DNA of 46,571 nt from Bacteroidota bacterium (GCA_029265715.1 JAJUGZ010000025.1:1-46571), one strand, 5' to 3'. Shown: positions 1-8,916, counted from the stretch's first letter. Numbers and translations: made by a program. Notes: a model not told the origin generated them from the letters alone.

Positions 1-649
1 CGGAGTTCACCGCATCATCCTTGCAAACAAAACTTGCATTTTGAAGGGGGGGTGACTTTTGAAATAAAAATAATAATGACTGACTACCAGAAAATTAGAA
101 GACAATATCTTCAGAATTTTAGATTAGTCGGATAATAGTGATTGTTTTTGATTGTTTTACCTTAATTTTTGACTCACCCCAAGCCCGATAAATCGGACTT
201 TTCTCCTCTCTACATGTAGAAGAGGGCGGAGCATCGTAGATGCGACGGGGTGAGTTTAATTCATAGAAGAAATTTAAACAGGCTCATAATTACCACATGG
301 AGTTCATTCCATGGATTTCACTTCGTTCAATTCGCATGATTGGAAAATAATCATCTCGATTGGTGTTCTGGCGAATCATGCTCATTTCATGCGTATAAAT
401 TTTCAAAGTAGGTTCGTAAAAGCTCTTCCTTTTCAATCAATTTAGCACCGACATGGAATTGAGCTTGCGAAATCCGCGAAGCGAATAGCCATTTGCACAT
501 TTTCGGTTGGTGTGAACGTTGGCGAACATGTCTATTTCATGATTGACAAATCTTGGGCATGAAGCAGTTCTTGCGAAATATCCCTACAAATGGGGATTGA
601 TGCCTTTTTCCCCCAACGGTACCTTTACACCGTCAAAAATCACTTACTC
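1..649. other. non-coding left edge
   Basis: I find no convincing gene in these 649 bases. The stretch holds a REP-like palindromic element at 171-256, described separately, and is otherwise AT-rich. Two degenerate copies of a motif reading TTGGTGT...TGGCGAA...CATG...TTTCATG lie at about 357-391 and 507-541. The promoter of the porin/feo operon should lie in the right half, but I could not pick out a clear TAnnTTTG element. Confidence 0.5.
171..256. repeat. REP-like palindromic element
   Basis: The ends are inverted: ACTCACCCC at 172-180 pairs with GGGGTGAGT at 247-255. Three small hairpins are nested inside: CCGATAAATCGG, CTACATGTAG with flanking CTCT/AGAG, and GCATCGTAGATGC. The element contains GTAG tetranucleotides, which in other genomes mark REP elements moved by RAYT transposases. 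Only one copy is in the window, so the claim that it is a dispersed repeat is inference. A structured RNA or attenuator is an alternative. Confidence 0.5.
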
Positions 650-1810
650 ATGAACGTTAAAAATATCACAAACGCGCTGCTAATCTTTTTCCTGTTCTTG
701 CATTTTCGTGCATCCTCGCAGGAATTAACCGGCGAACCGGGGCCTGCATTTCAGTTAAGCGCCACCTACAAGGGCGATTTTGTTTCTAACCTTCGGGGAG
801 GGATAAAAACCGGGACCACGTATCTGGGATTAGCTGATTTGTTTATCGGTTTTGACACCGAAAAAGCCGGACTTTGGAAAGGGGGCGGGTTTCTGGTTCA
901 CGGAGCCAATTCGCATGGCGGAGAACCTTCGGGCAGCCTGATTGGCGATTTTCAGGTAGCCTCGAATATTGAGGCCGGCAATCATACTTTTTTATACGAA
1001 CTATGGTACCGGCAAACCGTTTCGAACATCACCGGTATCGTTGGACTGCAGGACCTGAATGCCGAGTTCGCCGCAAGCGATGTTGCCTCGTTATTTCTGA
1101 ACAGTTCGTTCGGGATACACTCGGTAATTGCCGATAATATTCTGGCCCCGATTTTCCCGCTGACTTCGCCCGGGATCACGCTGAAATGGGAACCTTCCGG
1201 GGAATTTGCCCTGAAAACGGCTGTCTATAAAGGCTGTCCGATCGATTTTGATTCAAACCCTTATAACCTGAACTGGAGCCTGGATTATCTGCGGGGCTTG
1301 CTGTGGGTAACCGAGGCCCGGTTTTCGCGGGATGAGACTGAGGTTCGGCCAAATGTATTGAAAGCCGGGGCTTTTTATCATCATCATTGTCCCGAAAGCG
1401 ATGTGGTTAATTCAGAAATCGGGAACCGCCTTGCACACGACTGGGGCTTGTATGTTGTTGGCGACCATCAACTGACGGCTTCCGGGGACGAAGGGAAAGG
1501 GTTGAGCGCATTTTACCAGTTGGGTGTAAGCCCGCGCAACGACAATTTTGCTTACCTCGGGGCGGGCTTTGCTTACACGGGGTTGTTGTCGCGCAAAGGG
1601 GCCGACGTACTTGGACTGGCTATGGCCCGAGGCTTGCTAACCAAAGAACGGGGCAAAGATGAAACATCGATTGAACTGACTTACAAGGCTCAGTTGACTG
1701 ATCAGATCTATTTACAACCCGACATGCAGTATATCATTCATCCGGGAGGGACCGATGTGCAACTAAAAAATGCGTTGGTCGGGTTTTTACGTCTCGGTCT
1801 CGAATTTTAG
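650..1810 (+). CDS. OprB-like carbohydrate-type porin
   Basis: This protein of about 386 residues has a short signal peptide (MNVKN start, hydrophobic run LLIFFLFLHF, cleavage near ASSQ). The rest is rich in alternating beta-strand patterns and ends in the aromatic-terminated strand LRLGLEF, typical of outer-membrane barrels. Phrases such as DLFIGFDTEKAGLWKGG, the GLQDLNAEFA segment and SPGITLKWEPS resemble the OprB family of carbohydrate-selective porins. The frame extends upstream to an ATG at 590, but the signal peptide only makes sense from 650. It ends 30 bases before feoAB on the same strand, so it is probably co-transcribed with it. That context suggests a role in outer-membrane passage of a small solute linked to iron uptake; this is inference, since OprB relatives are usually assigned to sugars. 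Confidence 0.8.
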   Translation: MNVKNITNALLIFFLFLHFRASSQELTGEPGPAFQLSATYKGDFVSNLRGGIKTGTTYLGLADLFIGFDTEKAGLWKGGGFLVHGANSHGGEPSGSLIGDFQVASNIEAGNHTFLYELWYRQTVSNITGIVGLQDLNAEFAASDVASLFLNSSFGIHSVIADNILAPIFPLTSPGITLKWEPSGEFALKTAVYKGCPIDFDSNPYNLNWSLDYLRGLLWVTEARFSRDETEVRPNVLKAGAFYHHHCPESDVVNSEIGNRLAHDWGLYVVGDHQLTASGDEGKGLSAFYQLGVSPRNDNFAYLGAGFAYTGLLSRKGADVLGLAMARGLLTKERGKDETSIELTYKAQLTDQIYLQPDMQYIIHPGGTDVQLKNALVGFLRLGLEF

Positions 1811-1840
1811 CAATCAGGATTGAAAACAAAAAAAGCAGTC

Positions 1841-4345
1841 ATGTTTTTAGAAAATACAGAACCCGGAATGAAAACGAAACGTTTGTCGGACCTGCCAACC
1901 GGTGGGCGTGGGGTTATTGTCCACGTGTTGGGGCAGGGGGCTTTCCGGAAACGAATATCCGAAATGGGATTTGTGAAAGGGCAGGAAGTAAAGGTGGTAA
2001 AAAATGCGCCCTTGCGAGATCCGGTTGAATACGAAATTATGGGCTACAAGGTGTCGCTTCGGCGCAGCGAAGCCGGGCTTGTCGAGGTTGTATCTCCGGA
2101 AGAAGCCGGCCGTTTGTCGGGCGGAAAATTCGAAGGGACAATCGATGAACACCGCCCCAAATTGTCCGGACAAACGAAAGGGAAAACCATCTCGGTTGCG
2201 TTGGTCGGGAATCCAAATTGCGGGAAGACCACCCTGTTCAACTATGCCTCCGGGTCGAAAGAGCGGGTCGGGAACTATGCGGGGGTGACTATCGATGCCA
2301 AAGAAGCCCGTTTCCGGCAGGGTGATTACAATTTCCTGATTGCCGATTTGCCGGGGACTTATTCGATTACCGAATATTCTCCGGAGGAGCTTTATGTCAG
2401 GAGCTATATTGTGGAAAAACGGCCCGATGTGGTGGTAAACGTGGTGGATGCTTCGAACCTGGAACGCAACCTGTTTCTGACAACCCAGTTGATCGATATG
2501 AACATCAAGGTAGTCATTGCCCTGAATATGTACGACGAACTGGAGCAGAAAGACGTCCGGTTCGATTACAAACGTTTGGGCGAAATGATCGGTATCCCGA
2601 TTATTCCAACAGTTGCGTCAAAGGGGAAGGGTCTGAACGAATTGTTCCGTCGCATTATCGAAGTATATGAAGAGCGTGATCCGGTTGTGCGGCACGTGCA
2701 CATTAATTATGGCCCCGAGATCGAGAAATCGATTAACTCGATGCAGGCTGAAATCAGGAAGTTCCCTCAAATCAGGCAAACATACTCGACACGCTTCCTG
2801 GCGATCAAACTGCTGGAGGGCGACAGAAATACGCTGGATTTGATGCGGGAAACACCGGTTTTTGCTGCGGTAAAAGAAATCCGTGATAAGGAAATACGCA
2901 GGCTCGAACAGATTTTTAACGACAATTCCGAGACGCTTATCGCCGATGCCAAATACGGTTTCATAGCCGGGGCGCTGAAGGAAACTTACAAAAGCGGGCC
3001 TCAGGTCAGGCGGGATCAAAGTCGCGAGATCGACAAGATATTGACCCATAAAATCTGGGGGTTCCCGATCTTCATTTTTTTTATCTGGCTGACGTTTCAG
3101 GGCACCTTTACCCTGGGGGCCTATCCGATGGACTGGATGGATGCCGGGATTGCCTGGCTGGGCGGACTGATCGGGAATATCATGCCCGACGGTGCATTGA
3201 AAGACCTGATTGTCGATGGAGTTATTGGCGGGGTTGGCGGGGTTATTGTCTTTTTGCCCAATATCCTGATCCTTTTCTTTTTCATTTCGCTGATGGAAGA
3301 TTCGGGGTACATGGCCCGGGCTGCTTTCATCATGGATAAACTGATGCACAAGATGGGGCTTCACGGTAAATCGTTTATCCCGCTCATTATGGGTTTTGGG
3401 TGCAACGTGCCGGCCGTGATGGCCACCCGGACGCTCGATAACCGAAACGACCGCTTGCTTACCATGCTGATTATTCCGTTTATGTCGTGCAGTGCGCGAT
3501 TGCCTGTTTACGTTTTGCTCATCTCGGCCTTCTTTGTAAGTTACCAGGGGGCTATTTTGTTCCTGATTTATGCCATCGGCATTTTGATGGCCGTGCTGAT
3601 GGGGCTGTTTTTCAAGAAAACGCTGTTTGCCAAGAAGGAAGTGCCGTTTGTCATGGAACTTCCGCCCTATCGGATGCCAACCCTGCGGAACACAACGGTT
3701 CATATGTGGCACAAAGGACAACAGTATTTGAGAAAAATGGGAACTGTTATCCTGTTTGCCTCCATCATCATTTGGGCAATGGGCTACTACCCGCGTCATG
3801 TCGAATTTTCGAAAGATTACGATTTGCTGTTGATGCAGGTTGAGACAAATGCGAACCTCTCTCCGGAAGAAAAAGCCAGTCGGGCCGAACAGATTGAACT
3901 GGCCAAGGAAGAAGAGCGTCAGGAAAAATCGTACATCGGGATGATGGGACGTTTCATCGAGCCAGTGATCCGTCCGCTCGGGTTCGACTGGAAGATTGGG
4001 ATGAGCATCATTACCGGGATGGCAGCCAAAGAAATTGTAGTTAGCTCGATGGGTGTGCTGTACAATGCCAGCTTAGAGGCCGATGAAAACTCACAGTCGC
4101 TGAAAGAAAAGCTTCGGGAACAGACGTTTTCTCACGGGCCGCGAGTCGGGCAGAAGGTTTTTTCGCCCCTGGTTGCTTTTTCCCTGATGGTTTTCGTTCT
4201 GATTTATTTTCCATGCATTGCGGTAGTTGCCGCGATCAGGAAAGAAGCCAACTGGAAATGGGCTGTTTTTACAACTGTTTATACCACGGCAATTGCCTGG
4301 ATCGCGGCATTGGGAATCTATCAGATCGGAAGTTTGATTCTGTAA
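1841..4345 (+). CDS. feoB: FeoA-FeoB fusion ferrous iron transporter
   Basis: This is an inner-membrane Fe(II) permease with FeoA and FeoB fused in one chain. An SH3-like FeoA domain (RLSDLPTG to LVEVV, roughly residues 12-85) is followed by a linker and the FeoB G domain. G1 is GNPNCGKT (about 123-130), G3 is DLPGTYS (about 169-175) and G4 is NMYD (about 229-232). The helical spacer domain follows, then a membrane region with the two Gate-type segments and the conserved stretch GFGCNVPAVMATRT. Length of about 834 residues suits Bacteroidota FeoAB fusions. The frame also has a TTG at 1820 and an ATG at 1868; 1868 begins directly before the FeoA domain and is a real alternative start. Porin upstream and a FeoB-associated peptide downstream support an iron-uptake operon. 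Confidence 0.95.
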   Translation: MFLENTEPGMKTKRLSDLPTGGRGVIVHVLGQGAFRKRISEMGFVKGQEVKVVKNAPLRDPVEYEIMGYKVSLRRSEAGLVEVVSPEEAGRLSGGKFEGTIDEHRPKLSGQTKGKTISVALVGNPNCGKTTLFNYASGSKERVGNYAGVTIDAKEARFRQGDYNFLIADLPGTYSITEYSPEELYVRSYIVEKRPDVVVNVVDASNLERNLFLTTQLIDMNIKVVIALNMYDELEQKDVRFDYKRLGEMIGIPIIPTVASKGKGLNELFRRIIEVYEERDPVVRHVHINYGPEIEKSINSMQAEIRKFPQIRQTYSTRFLAIKLLEGDRNTLDLMRETPVFAAVKEIRDKEIRRLEQIFNDNSETLIADAKYGFIAGALKETYKSGPQVRRDQSREIDKILTHKIWGFPIFIFFIWLTFQGTFTLGAYPMDWMDAGIAWLGGLIGNIMPDGALKDLIVDGVIGGVGGVIVFLPNILILFFFISLMEDSGYMARAAFIMDKLMHKMGLHGKSFIPLIMGFGCNVPAVMATRTLDNRNDRLLTMLIIPFMSCSARLPVYVLLISAFFVSYQGAILFLIYAIGILMAVLMGLFFKKTLFAKKEVPFVMELPPYRMPTLRNTTVHMWHKGQQYLRKMGTVILFASIIIWAMGYYPRHVEFSKDYDLLLMQVETNANLSPEEKASRAEQIELAKEEERQEKSYIGMMGRFIEPVIRPLGFDWKIGMSIITGMAAKEIVVSSMGVLYNASLEADENSQSLKEKLREQTFSHGPRVGQKVFSPLVAFSLMVFVLIYFPCIAVVAAIRKEANWKWAVFTTVYTTAIAWIAALGIYQIGSLIL

Positions 4346-4437
4346 GCGCTTCCAGCTCAAAAACAGGCACGACAATACCCTGCTAACGACCATTAAAAGA
4401 CCATCAATGACTGAAATATGACCAAATCTCAAAAAGT

Positions 4438-4665
4438 ATGATTCAAAATATATTAGCGTTATTAATTGTAGTTGCCGTGGTGGCAAGGACCATCTACGCC
4501 GTTTACAAAGCTGTTACGGTAAAAGAGCGGAGCTTGTGTGGCGGCTGTGCCAGTTGTGAGTTGAAAAACGAACTGAAAAAGAAAGGCAGGCTTCTGACTG
4601 ATCTGTCGAGGGAAGGGACAACCCTTACGATTAAGGCGGAGAACCTGACGTACCCAGGGAAATAG
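4438..4665 (+). CDS. FeoB-associated Cys-rich membrane protein
   Basis: This 75-residue protein has one N-terminal membrane helix (about residues 4-24) followed by the cysteine cluster CGGCASC (residues 34-40) and a basic, polar tail. That arrangement is the signature of the FeoB-associated Cys-rich membrane protein family (FeoC-like in position, not in sequence). It follows feoAB by 92 bases on the same strand and precedes a strong terminator, so it is probably the last gene of the operon. The cysteines may bind iron or an Fe-S cluster; the family's biochemical role is not settled. Confidence 0.88.
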   Translation: MIQNILALLIVVAVVARTIYAVYKAVTVKERSLCGGCASCELKNELKKKGRLLTDLSREGTTLTIKAENLTYPGK

Positions 4666-4684
4666 GAGTTATGGGGATCCAGGG

Positions 4685-4728
4685 AAAACTCCGGAGCAAA
4701 GATTTAAAATCGGGCTCCGGAGTTTTTA
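4685..4728. terminator. bidirectional intrinsic terminator
   Basis: AAACTCCGGAGC at 4686-4697 pairs perfectly with GCTCCGGAGTTT at 4714-4725, followed by a T run. The A run on the left makes it work on the minus strand too. It sits between the convergent feo operon and TonB receptor gene. Confidence 0.88.
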
Positions 4729-4788
4729 TTTGGGGACATGCTGTCTGGTTAAAATTTTTATAATGAATTTTATCGGACAATGATTTGG

Positions 4789-7227
4789 TTAATTGTGGCT
4801 TTCCGTGAAATCAACCGGGATTATCAGTTTGAAACTGACGTTCCGGCCCATGTTGTATACTCCTGTTCGCCCGGTGGTATAATTGGTCTCGCCATATTTC
4901 AATCGGCTGAGGTGGTTCTGGTAAGTTGTGTTTGTCAGGTTGTTGACTGAAATATACACCGAGCAAAGGGTCTTGTGTTCGGAAACCACATCGGCTCCGG
5001 CACCTAAGTCGAACAACGTGTAACCAGGAGTCCGGGTCTCGGTTCCGTAGGCAGCATAAACATGTTCCTGGCTCCAATTGTGGTCGATCCCCAATTTTAT
5101 ATAGCCATTCCCGATGAACCGGTTAATCCGGGCGATATCGGCCCGTATTCCGGAGATCCAGCGCGGAGCAGGGGTCAGCGGCAGCCAGCGCGACGAATCG
5201 GGCTGGTTGGCCAGGGTGGCATGCACGTACGAGAAGGTATTTTCGAAATGAAGCCAGTCGAACGGGTGAGGGTGAATGTCGATCCGGAGTTCGCCTCCAT
5301 ACAAATGTGCTTTTCCGGATGAAAATTTGAACACGGGCACTTCTTCTCGTAACGAATCGCCTCCGGCAACCGAATTTAGCTTATGGGCAAAAATAAAATG
5401 ATCGACCGTGTTGTGAAACAAATCCAGTTCGGCCGAAACATGGTGTGTGTTCATCCCGATGCCCCAGTCGAATTGCAGGCTGGTTTCCGGTTTCAGCTCC
5501 GGATCCCCGATTTCGTAGCGTAGCGTTCCTTCGTGAACTCCATTCGATCCCAGTTCGGCGATGTTCGGGGCCCGGAACCCGCGCGATACATTAACCTTGG
5601 TGTAGGTGGCGCCGCTGACTTGCCAGGTGGCGCCCAGGCTTCCCGAGATTCCACGAAAGGTTTGGTCAAAGGCCGAAAACCGCTGGATTGCATTTGGATC
5701 GGCAGCCGAAGTAACTTTTTCGGTTTCGTCCAGGTACAGGGCATCGCCTTTTTCGACGCGCTGGTCATAGCGCAACCCACCGCTCAGGTCGACTTTGTCA
5801 AGCTGCTTGCTGACAATCCCATAAAGCCCGAAGTCGAACAGCCTGTAAGCCGGGACAAGAAACTCGGAGCCTTTGTTTTTTGATTGTTGCGACATGCCAT
5901 TCGTCCCGAACGAAATCTTCCAGTTGTTAGCCGAAGGTAAATTGTAACGCAGATCGTAATTCAGGGTGTTCAGTAAAAAGTAAAGTCCGTAAGCATCCGG
6001 ATCTTCGTATTCTTTTCGCTGGTTTTGCTGAAATCCAATGGTGGTCTGCACATTACTCTGCCCAATAAAAAAGCTGTTGTCCCATACGGCTTTGTAGTGC
6101 GATATTTTCTGAAATGGAGCACGTGGCTGGTACGAATTAAAATCAGAAGAGGTAGCAATTGCGGTACCTTTTTCGCCGTTGGGCAAAATGACTGGTTTAA
6201 CAAATTTCCCGGTCAGGCTGTCGCGTTCGCCTTCTACCATGCCGGGTTTCAGGTGGTACAAGCTCAGGTGCAGGTGCGAGTAGCCCCAGCTGCGGTTGAA
6301 CCCGATTGTGGCACTGGCCGCGTTTTCCCTGAAGCCAGAGTTGAAAACCGGCCCGTCGTATTTGTTTTCATAGGCATGCGCCAGCTTTCCGCTGTACCGG
6401 CTATCCCAGATCAGTCCGTTTTTATTTCCGGATAAGTCGCCTGAATAACCAATCAGTCCGTTGTTGGTTTGGTAATTGCTGACGATGTTTCCGCGAATAA
6501 CGCCGTCGGGCACTGTGGGTGCCGAGATCATGTTGAGCACGCCGGCCATGGCGTCGGAGCCGTAGGCCAGGCTGGCCGGGCCTTTCAGGATTTCGACGCG
6601 ATCGACTCCAAACTCGTCGATTTCGATGCCGTGCTCGTCGCCCCACTGCTGCCCTTCCTGACGGACTCCGTCGTTAATTACCACAACCCGGTTGTATCCC
6701 AGTCCGCGGATAACGGGCTTAGAGATACCAGCGCCGGTGGTAACCTGCGAAACACCCGGTTCGCTGGCAATGGCATCGATGATGTTGGTGCCGGCGTTTT
6801 GCAGCAATTGGTTGTGGGGAACAATGGCTACTTGCGATGGCGTCCGGTTTTGCTGGATGCCGCCCGATTGTCCGGTAACAACTACTTCGCCGATTTCGGT
6901 GGCCGTTTCTTCAAGTGTAAAATCACAGGTGGCCGTTTTTGTAAGGTCGATGGTTTGGCCCACTAATTGGTAGCCAATCAGGCTGACCTGCACCAGTATT
7001 TTGCTTGCCGGCAGCTTGTCGATCGAATATGTGCCATCGGCCTGTGTTATGGTTCCGGTCTTCAGGTCGGGAAAATAGATGCTGGCGCCAGGCAAAGCCT
7101 CTCCGGAAGATTTTTCGATAACCTTTCCTTTCAAATGGGCGCTGATGTTGTTATCGGTTGGCAGAGCTGAAACAATCCGGGGGAAAAGGCCCAGAATTGC
7201 TGCCAGAAGTATAAATGTTTTTTGCAT
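4789..7227 (-). CDS. TonB-dependent outer-membrane receptor
   Basis: This 812-residue receptor has a signal peptide (about 1-21), then a carboxypeptidase-regulatory-like beta domain (about 30-110, with LKGKVIEKSSGEALPGASIYF). A TonB-box-like EVVVTGQ follows at about 114-119. The plug domain (about 125-235) contains KPVIRGLGYNRVVVINDGVR and VEILKGPASLAYGSDAMAGV, and a beta barrel runs to the C terminus. This architecture marks active uptake of a chelated metal, vitamin or similar ligand, energised by TonB-ExbBD encoded elsewhere. The plug has an Asp/His/Glu-rich stretch (WGDEHGIEIDEFG) seen in several metal-related receptors. A His/Cys-rich exported protein is encoded just upstream and feo lies convergent, which favours metal uptake. 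It lacks the long SusC form and has no SusD partner. The ligand is not known. Confidence 0.9.
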   Translation of the reverse strand: MQKTFILLAAILGLFPRIVSALPTDNNISAHLKGKVIEKSSGEALPGASIYFPDLKTGTITQADGTYSIDKLPASKILVQVSLIGYQLVGQTIDLTKTATCDFTLEETATEIGEVVVTGQSGGIQQNRTPSQVAIVPHNQLLQNAGTNIIDAIASEPGVSQVTTGAGISKPVIRGLGYNRVVVINDGVRQEGQQWGDEHGIEIDEFGVDRVEILKGPASLAYGSDAMAGVLNMISAPTVPDGVIRGNIVSNYQTNNGLIGYSGDLSGNKNGLIWDSRYSGKLAHAYENKYDGPVFNSGFRENAASATIGFNRSWGYSHLHLSLYHLKPGMVEGERDSLTGKFVKPVILPNGEKGTAIATSSDFNSYQPRAPFQKISHYKAVWDNSFFIGQSNVQTTIGFQQNQRKEYEDPDAYGLYFLLNTLNYDLRYNLPSANNWKISFGTNGMSQQSKNKGSEFLVPAYRLFDFGLYGIVSKQLDKVDLSGGLRYDQRVEKGDALYLDETEKVTSAADPNAIQRFSAFDQTFRGISGSLGATWQVSGATYTKVNVSRGFRAPNIAELGSNGVHEGTLRYEIGDPELKPETSLQFDWGIGMNTHHVSAELDLFHNTVDHFIFAHKLNSVAGGDSLREEVPVFKFSSGKAHLYGGELRIDIHPHPFDWLHFENTFSYVHATLANQPDSSRWLPLTPAPRWISGIRADIARINRFIGNGYIKLGIDHNWSQEHVYAAYGTETRTPGYTLFDLGAGADVVSEHKTLCSVYISVNNLTNTTYQNHLSRLKYGETNYTTGRTGVYNMGRNVSFKLIIPVDFTESHN

Positions 7228-7285
7228 GATATGACGTATGTATATTGAATATCAGTTTTTGATAGATAAAAGTATAGGCCCGGTA

Positions 7286-7303
7286 GATTTGATCGGTCAA
7301 ATC
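7286..7303. promoter_or_regulatory. candidate operator dyad
   Basis: A perfect 7-4-7 inverted repeat, GATTTGA-TCGG-TCAAATC, lies about 59 bases upstream of the TonB receptor start codon. That position fits an operator in its promoter region. The regulator is unknown; a metal-responsive factor is a guess from context. A dyad of this size and spacing is expected a few times by chance in a window this long, so position is the main argument. Confidence 0.35.
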
Positions 7304-7494
7304 CGGGGATATAATGCCAGTATTTGTGAGTCAGGTTGGCTTACTGCATGTCAATGTCCAACGGCAGGACGCGTGTTTGAACCTACAATTTTGGAGAATA
7401 CCAAACCGTTTCGCCCGCCGAATTGGCAATACAGTGCCAATGGGTTCTGGGCAATCTCAGAAATACAGATGCCGGCAAAAAAATAAGGCGGGAG

Positions 7495-7818
7495 TCAGGC
7501 AACTGGTGGAGCCCTCAGCGAGAAATAGTAAAGGCGTTCGTTGCACGAGATCTTGGGCCCGGGGGAATTGAAAAGAGGGGCACCTTCTAAAAAGGCAGTT
7601 GCCCGGGGCGGGGTTTCGGTAATGAAGCTGACAAATTCAAAGTCGCAAACCGGACAGTTTTTTTCTGATTCGGCGATTGTTGCTGTGTGCCCGCAATCTA
7701 AATGCCGACGGTGTTCGTCGTGATGCACGTGAACCGATTTGATTGCCTGCGGATAGGCAAGTATCAGCAGGTGAACCAGGACCAGCAGGAATAGATTATA
7801 TTTACGGTTGCTGAACAT
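7495..7818 (-). CDS. small exported His/Cys-rich protein
   Basis: This 107-residue protein has an N-terminal hydrophobic segment (LFLLVLVHLLILAYP, about 9-23) that acts as a signal peptide or anchor. A likely metal-binding region follows: HVHHDEHRRH (about 30-39), CGHT (about 42-45) and CPVCDFEF (about 55-62). The tail is YYFSLRAPPVA. It lies 267 bases upstream of the TonB receptor on the same strand, and they may be co-transcribed. I do not recognise a named family. The paired Cys and His motifs and the neighbour suggest a periplasmic metal-binding or sensing accessory to the receptor. This is inference, and a structural zinc site is equally possible. Confidence 0.7.
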   Translation of the reverse strand: MFSNRKYNLFLLVLVHLLILAYPQAIKSVHVHHDEHRRHLDCGHTATIAESEKNCPVCDFEFVSFITETPPRATAFLEGAPLFNSPGPKISCNERLYYFSLRAPPVA

Positions 7819-8161
7819 TGGTTGTAAAAATATGGTGACAAGGCTCTTTATTCAAATTATTTCTGTTAAAAAATACAAACAGCGACGGATGATTTGAGGT
7901 TCAGATACGCAATCAGGGTTAATAATTTAATTACATTTGGACGACTAAAACTACTGGATGATTGCTTAATTACAGTTGCCTGATGTTTGACGGGGTTGCC
8001 CCGGGAACAATCAAATCTGGCCTGCTCGGGTCAGGGCAGCTGGCCGTATCCGTCATTTAAATCAGTTTATTTTATTTTTTCCGCCCGGAAAACCACAGGA
8101 GTATTGTTCCTGATTGCGGATTGTTCCGGGAAGGGTATCAAAATTACAACAACATTAGAAC
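7819..8161. other. divergent intergenic region
   Basis: These 343 bases separate the His/Cys-rich gene (minus) from the methyltransferase gene (plus), so promoters for both should lie here. A short frame at 7987-8187 has no recognisable protein character and overlaps the methyltransferase start. I see no RNA gene or strong hairpin. Confidence 0.5.
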
Positions 8162-8911
8162 ATGAATACACAAGAATTGTTTTTTAGATATTTCGAATCG
8201 ATACACCGGCAAGGTCCCGGAAACACCGCTTCAACCAATCGGGCATTTCAGATTGCAAAGCCTTTTTTGCCCGACAAGCCGTTGATTGCCGACATTGGCT
8301 GTGGCAAGGGAGCCCAGACCATCGACCTGGCCAGACAAACCAATGGGCAGATCACGGCTGTTGACATCCACCAGCCTTTTCTGGATTCGCTGGAGCAAAG
8401 AGCGGCAGAACTGAACCTGACAAACCATATCCGGACTTTGCAGGCCGACATGAATGCGCTGCCTTTTTCTCCGGAAAGTCTTGATCTGATCTGGGCCGAA
8501 GGTTCCATCTTTATCACCGGTTTTGAAAACGGGTTGAAAAATTGGCGGAGGTTCCTCAAACCAGGAGGTATTATCGCTTTTTCGGAATCGGTTTGGTTTT
8601 CAGACGATGCCCCGGATAAAATCAGGAATTATTGGAATGAAGTTTATCCGGATATTCAGACCATCGAAGCAAGCCTGGAGTTGATTGGGGAATGTGGATA
8701 TGAAGTGATCGGTCATTTCTCGCAACCCAAAGAGTGCTGGCTCGACGAATATTATTATCCCCAGGAGGCCATTCTCGATCGGTGGGAGCCACTTTATGCG
8801 GAAGATCCGGAGTTGTCGGGTTTGTTGAAAATGTTCCGAAGGGAAATTGAGCAGTACAAACAATATGGCGACTATTATGGATATGAGTTTTTCATAATCC
8901 GCAAACCGTAA
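8162..8911 (+). CDS. class I SAM-dependent methyltransferase
   Basis: This 249-residue protein has a Rossmann-type methyltransferase core. Motif I is IADIGCGKGAQTIDLA (about residues 42-57), an acidic motif II sits in ITAVDIHQP (about 63-71), and QADMNALPF (about 95-103) precedes the DLIWAEG strand (about 109-115). LKPGGIIAFSES (about 131-142) is the usual post-III region. It belongs to the broad Methyltransf_11/25 group; the substrate cannot be deduced. Start ATG is the first in frame and sets up a sensible N-terminal helix. The gene stands alone between a divergent gene and a terminator, so context gives no pathway. Confidence 0.88.
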   Translation: MNTQELFFRYFESIHRQGPGNTASTNRAFQIAKPFLPDKPLIADIGCGKGAQTIDLARQTNGQITAVDIHQPFLDSLEQRAAELNLTNHIRTLQADMNALPFSPESLDLIWAEGSIFITGFENGLKNWRRFLKPGGIIAFSESVWFSDDAPDKIRNYWNEVYPDIQTIEASLELIGECGYEVIGHFSQPKECWLDEYYYPQEAILDRWEPLYAEDPELSGLLKMFRREIEQYKQYGDYYGYEFFIIRKP

Positions 8912-8916
8912 ATGTG

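Noticed and set aside
2618-3799. 393-codon open frame antisense to feoAB
   Set aside because: It lies wholly inside a well-supported gene, has the odd His/Asn/Pro/Arg-rich composition of a shadow frame and no recognisable domain.
7228-7494. Cobalamin or other riboswitch before the TonB receptor gene
   Set aside because: No conserved B12-box-like element or complex fold was visible; only small dyads.
7238-7571. Two short plus-strand frames between the TonB receptor and the small exported protein
   Set aside because: No protein character; they overlap the His/Cys-rich gene and the operator region on the other strand.
7987-8187. 66-codon frame before the methyltransferase gene
   Set aside because: It overlaps the start of a well-supported gene and has no family features.
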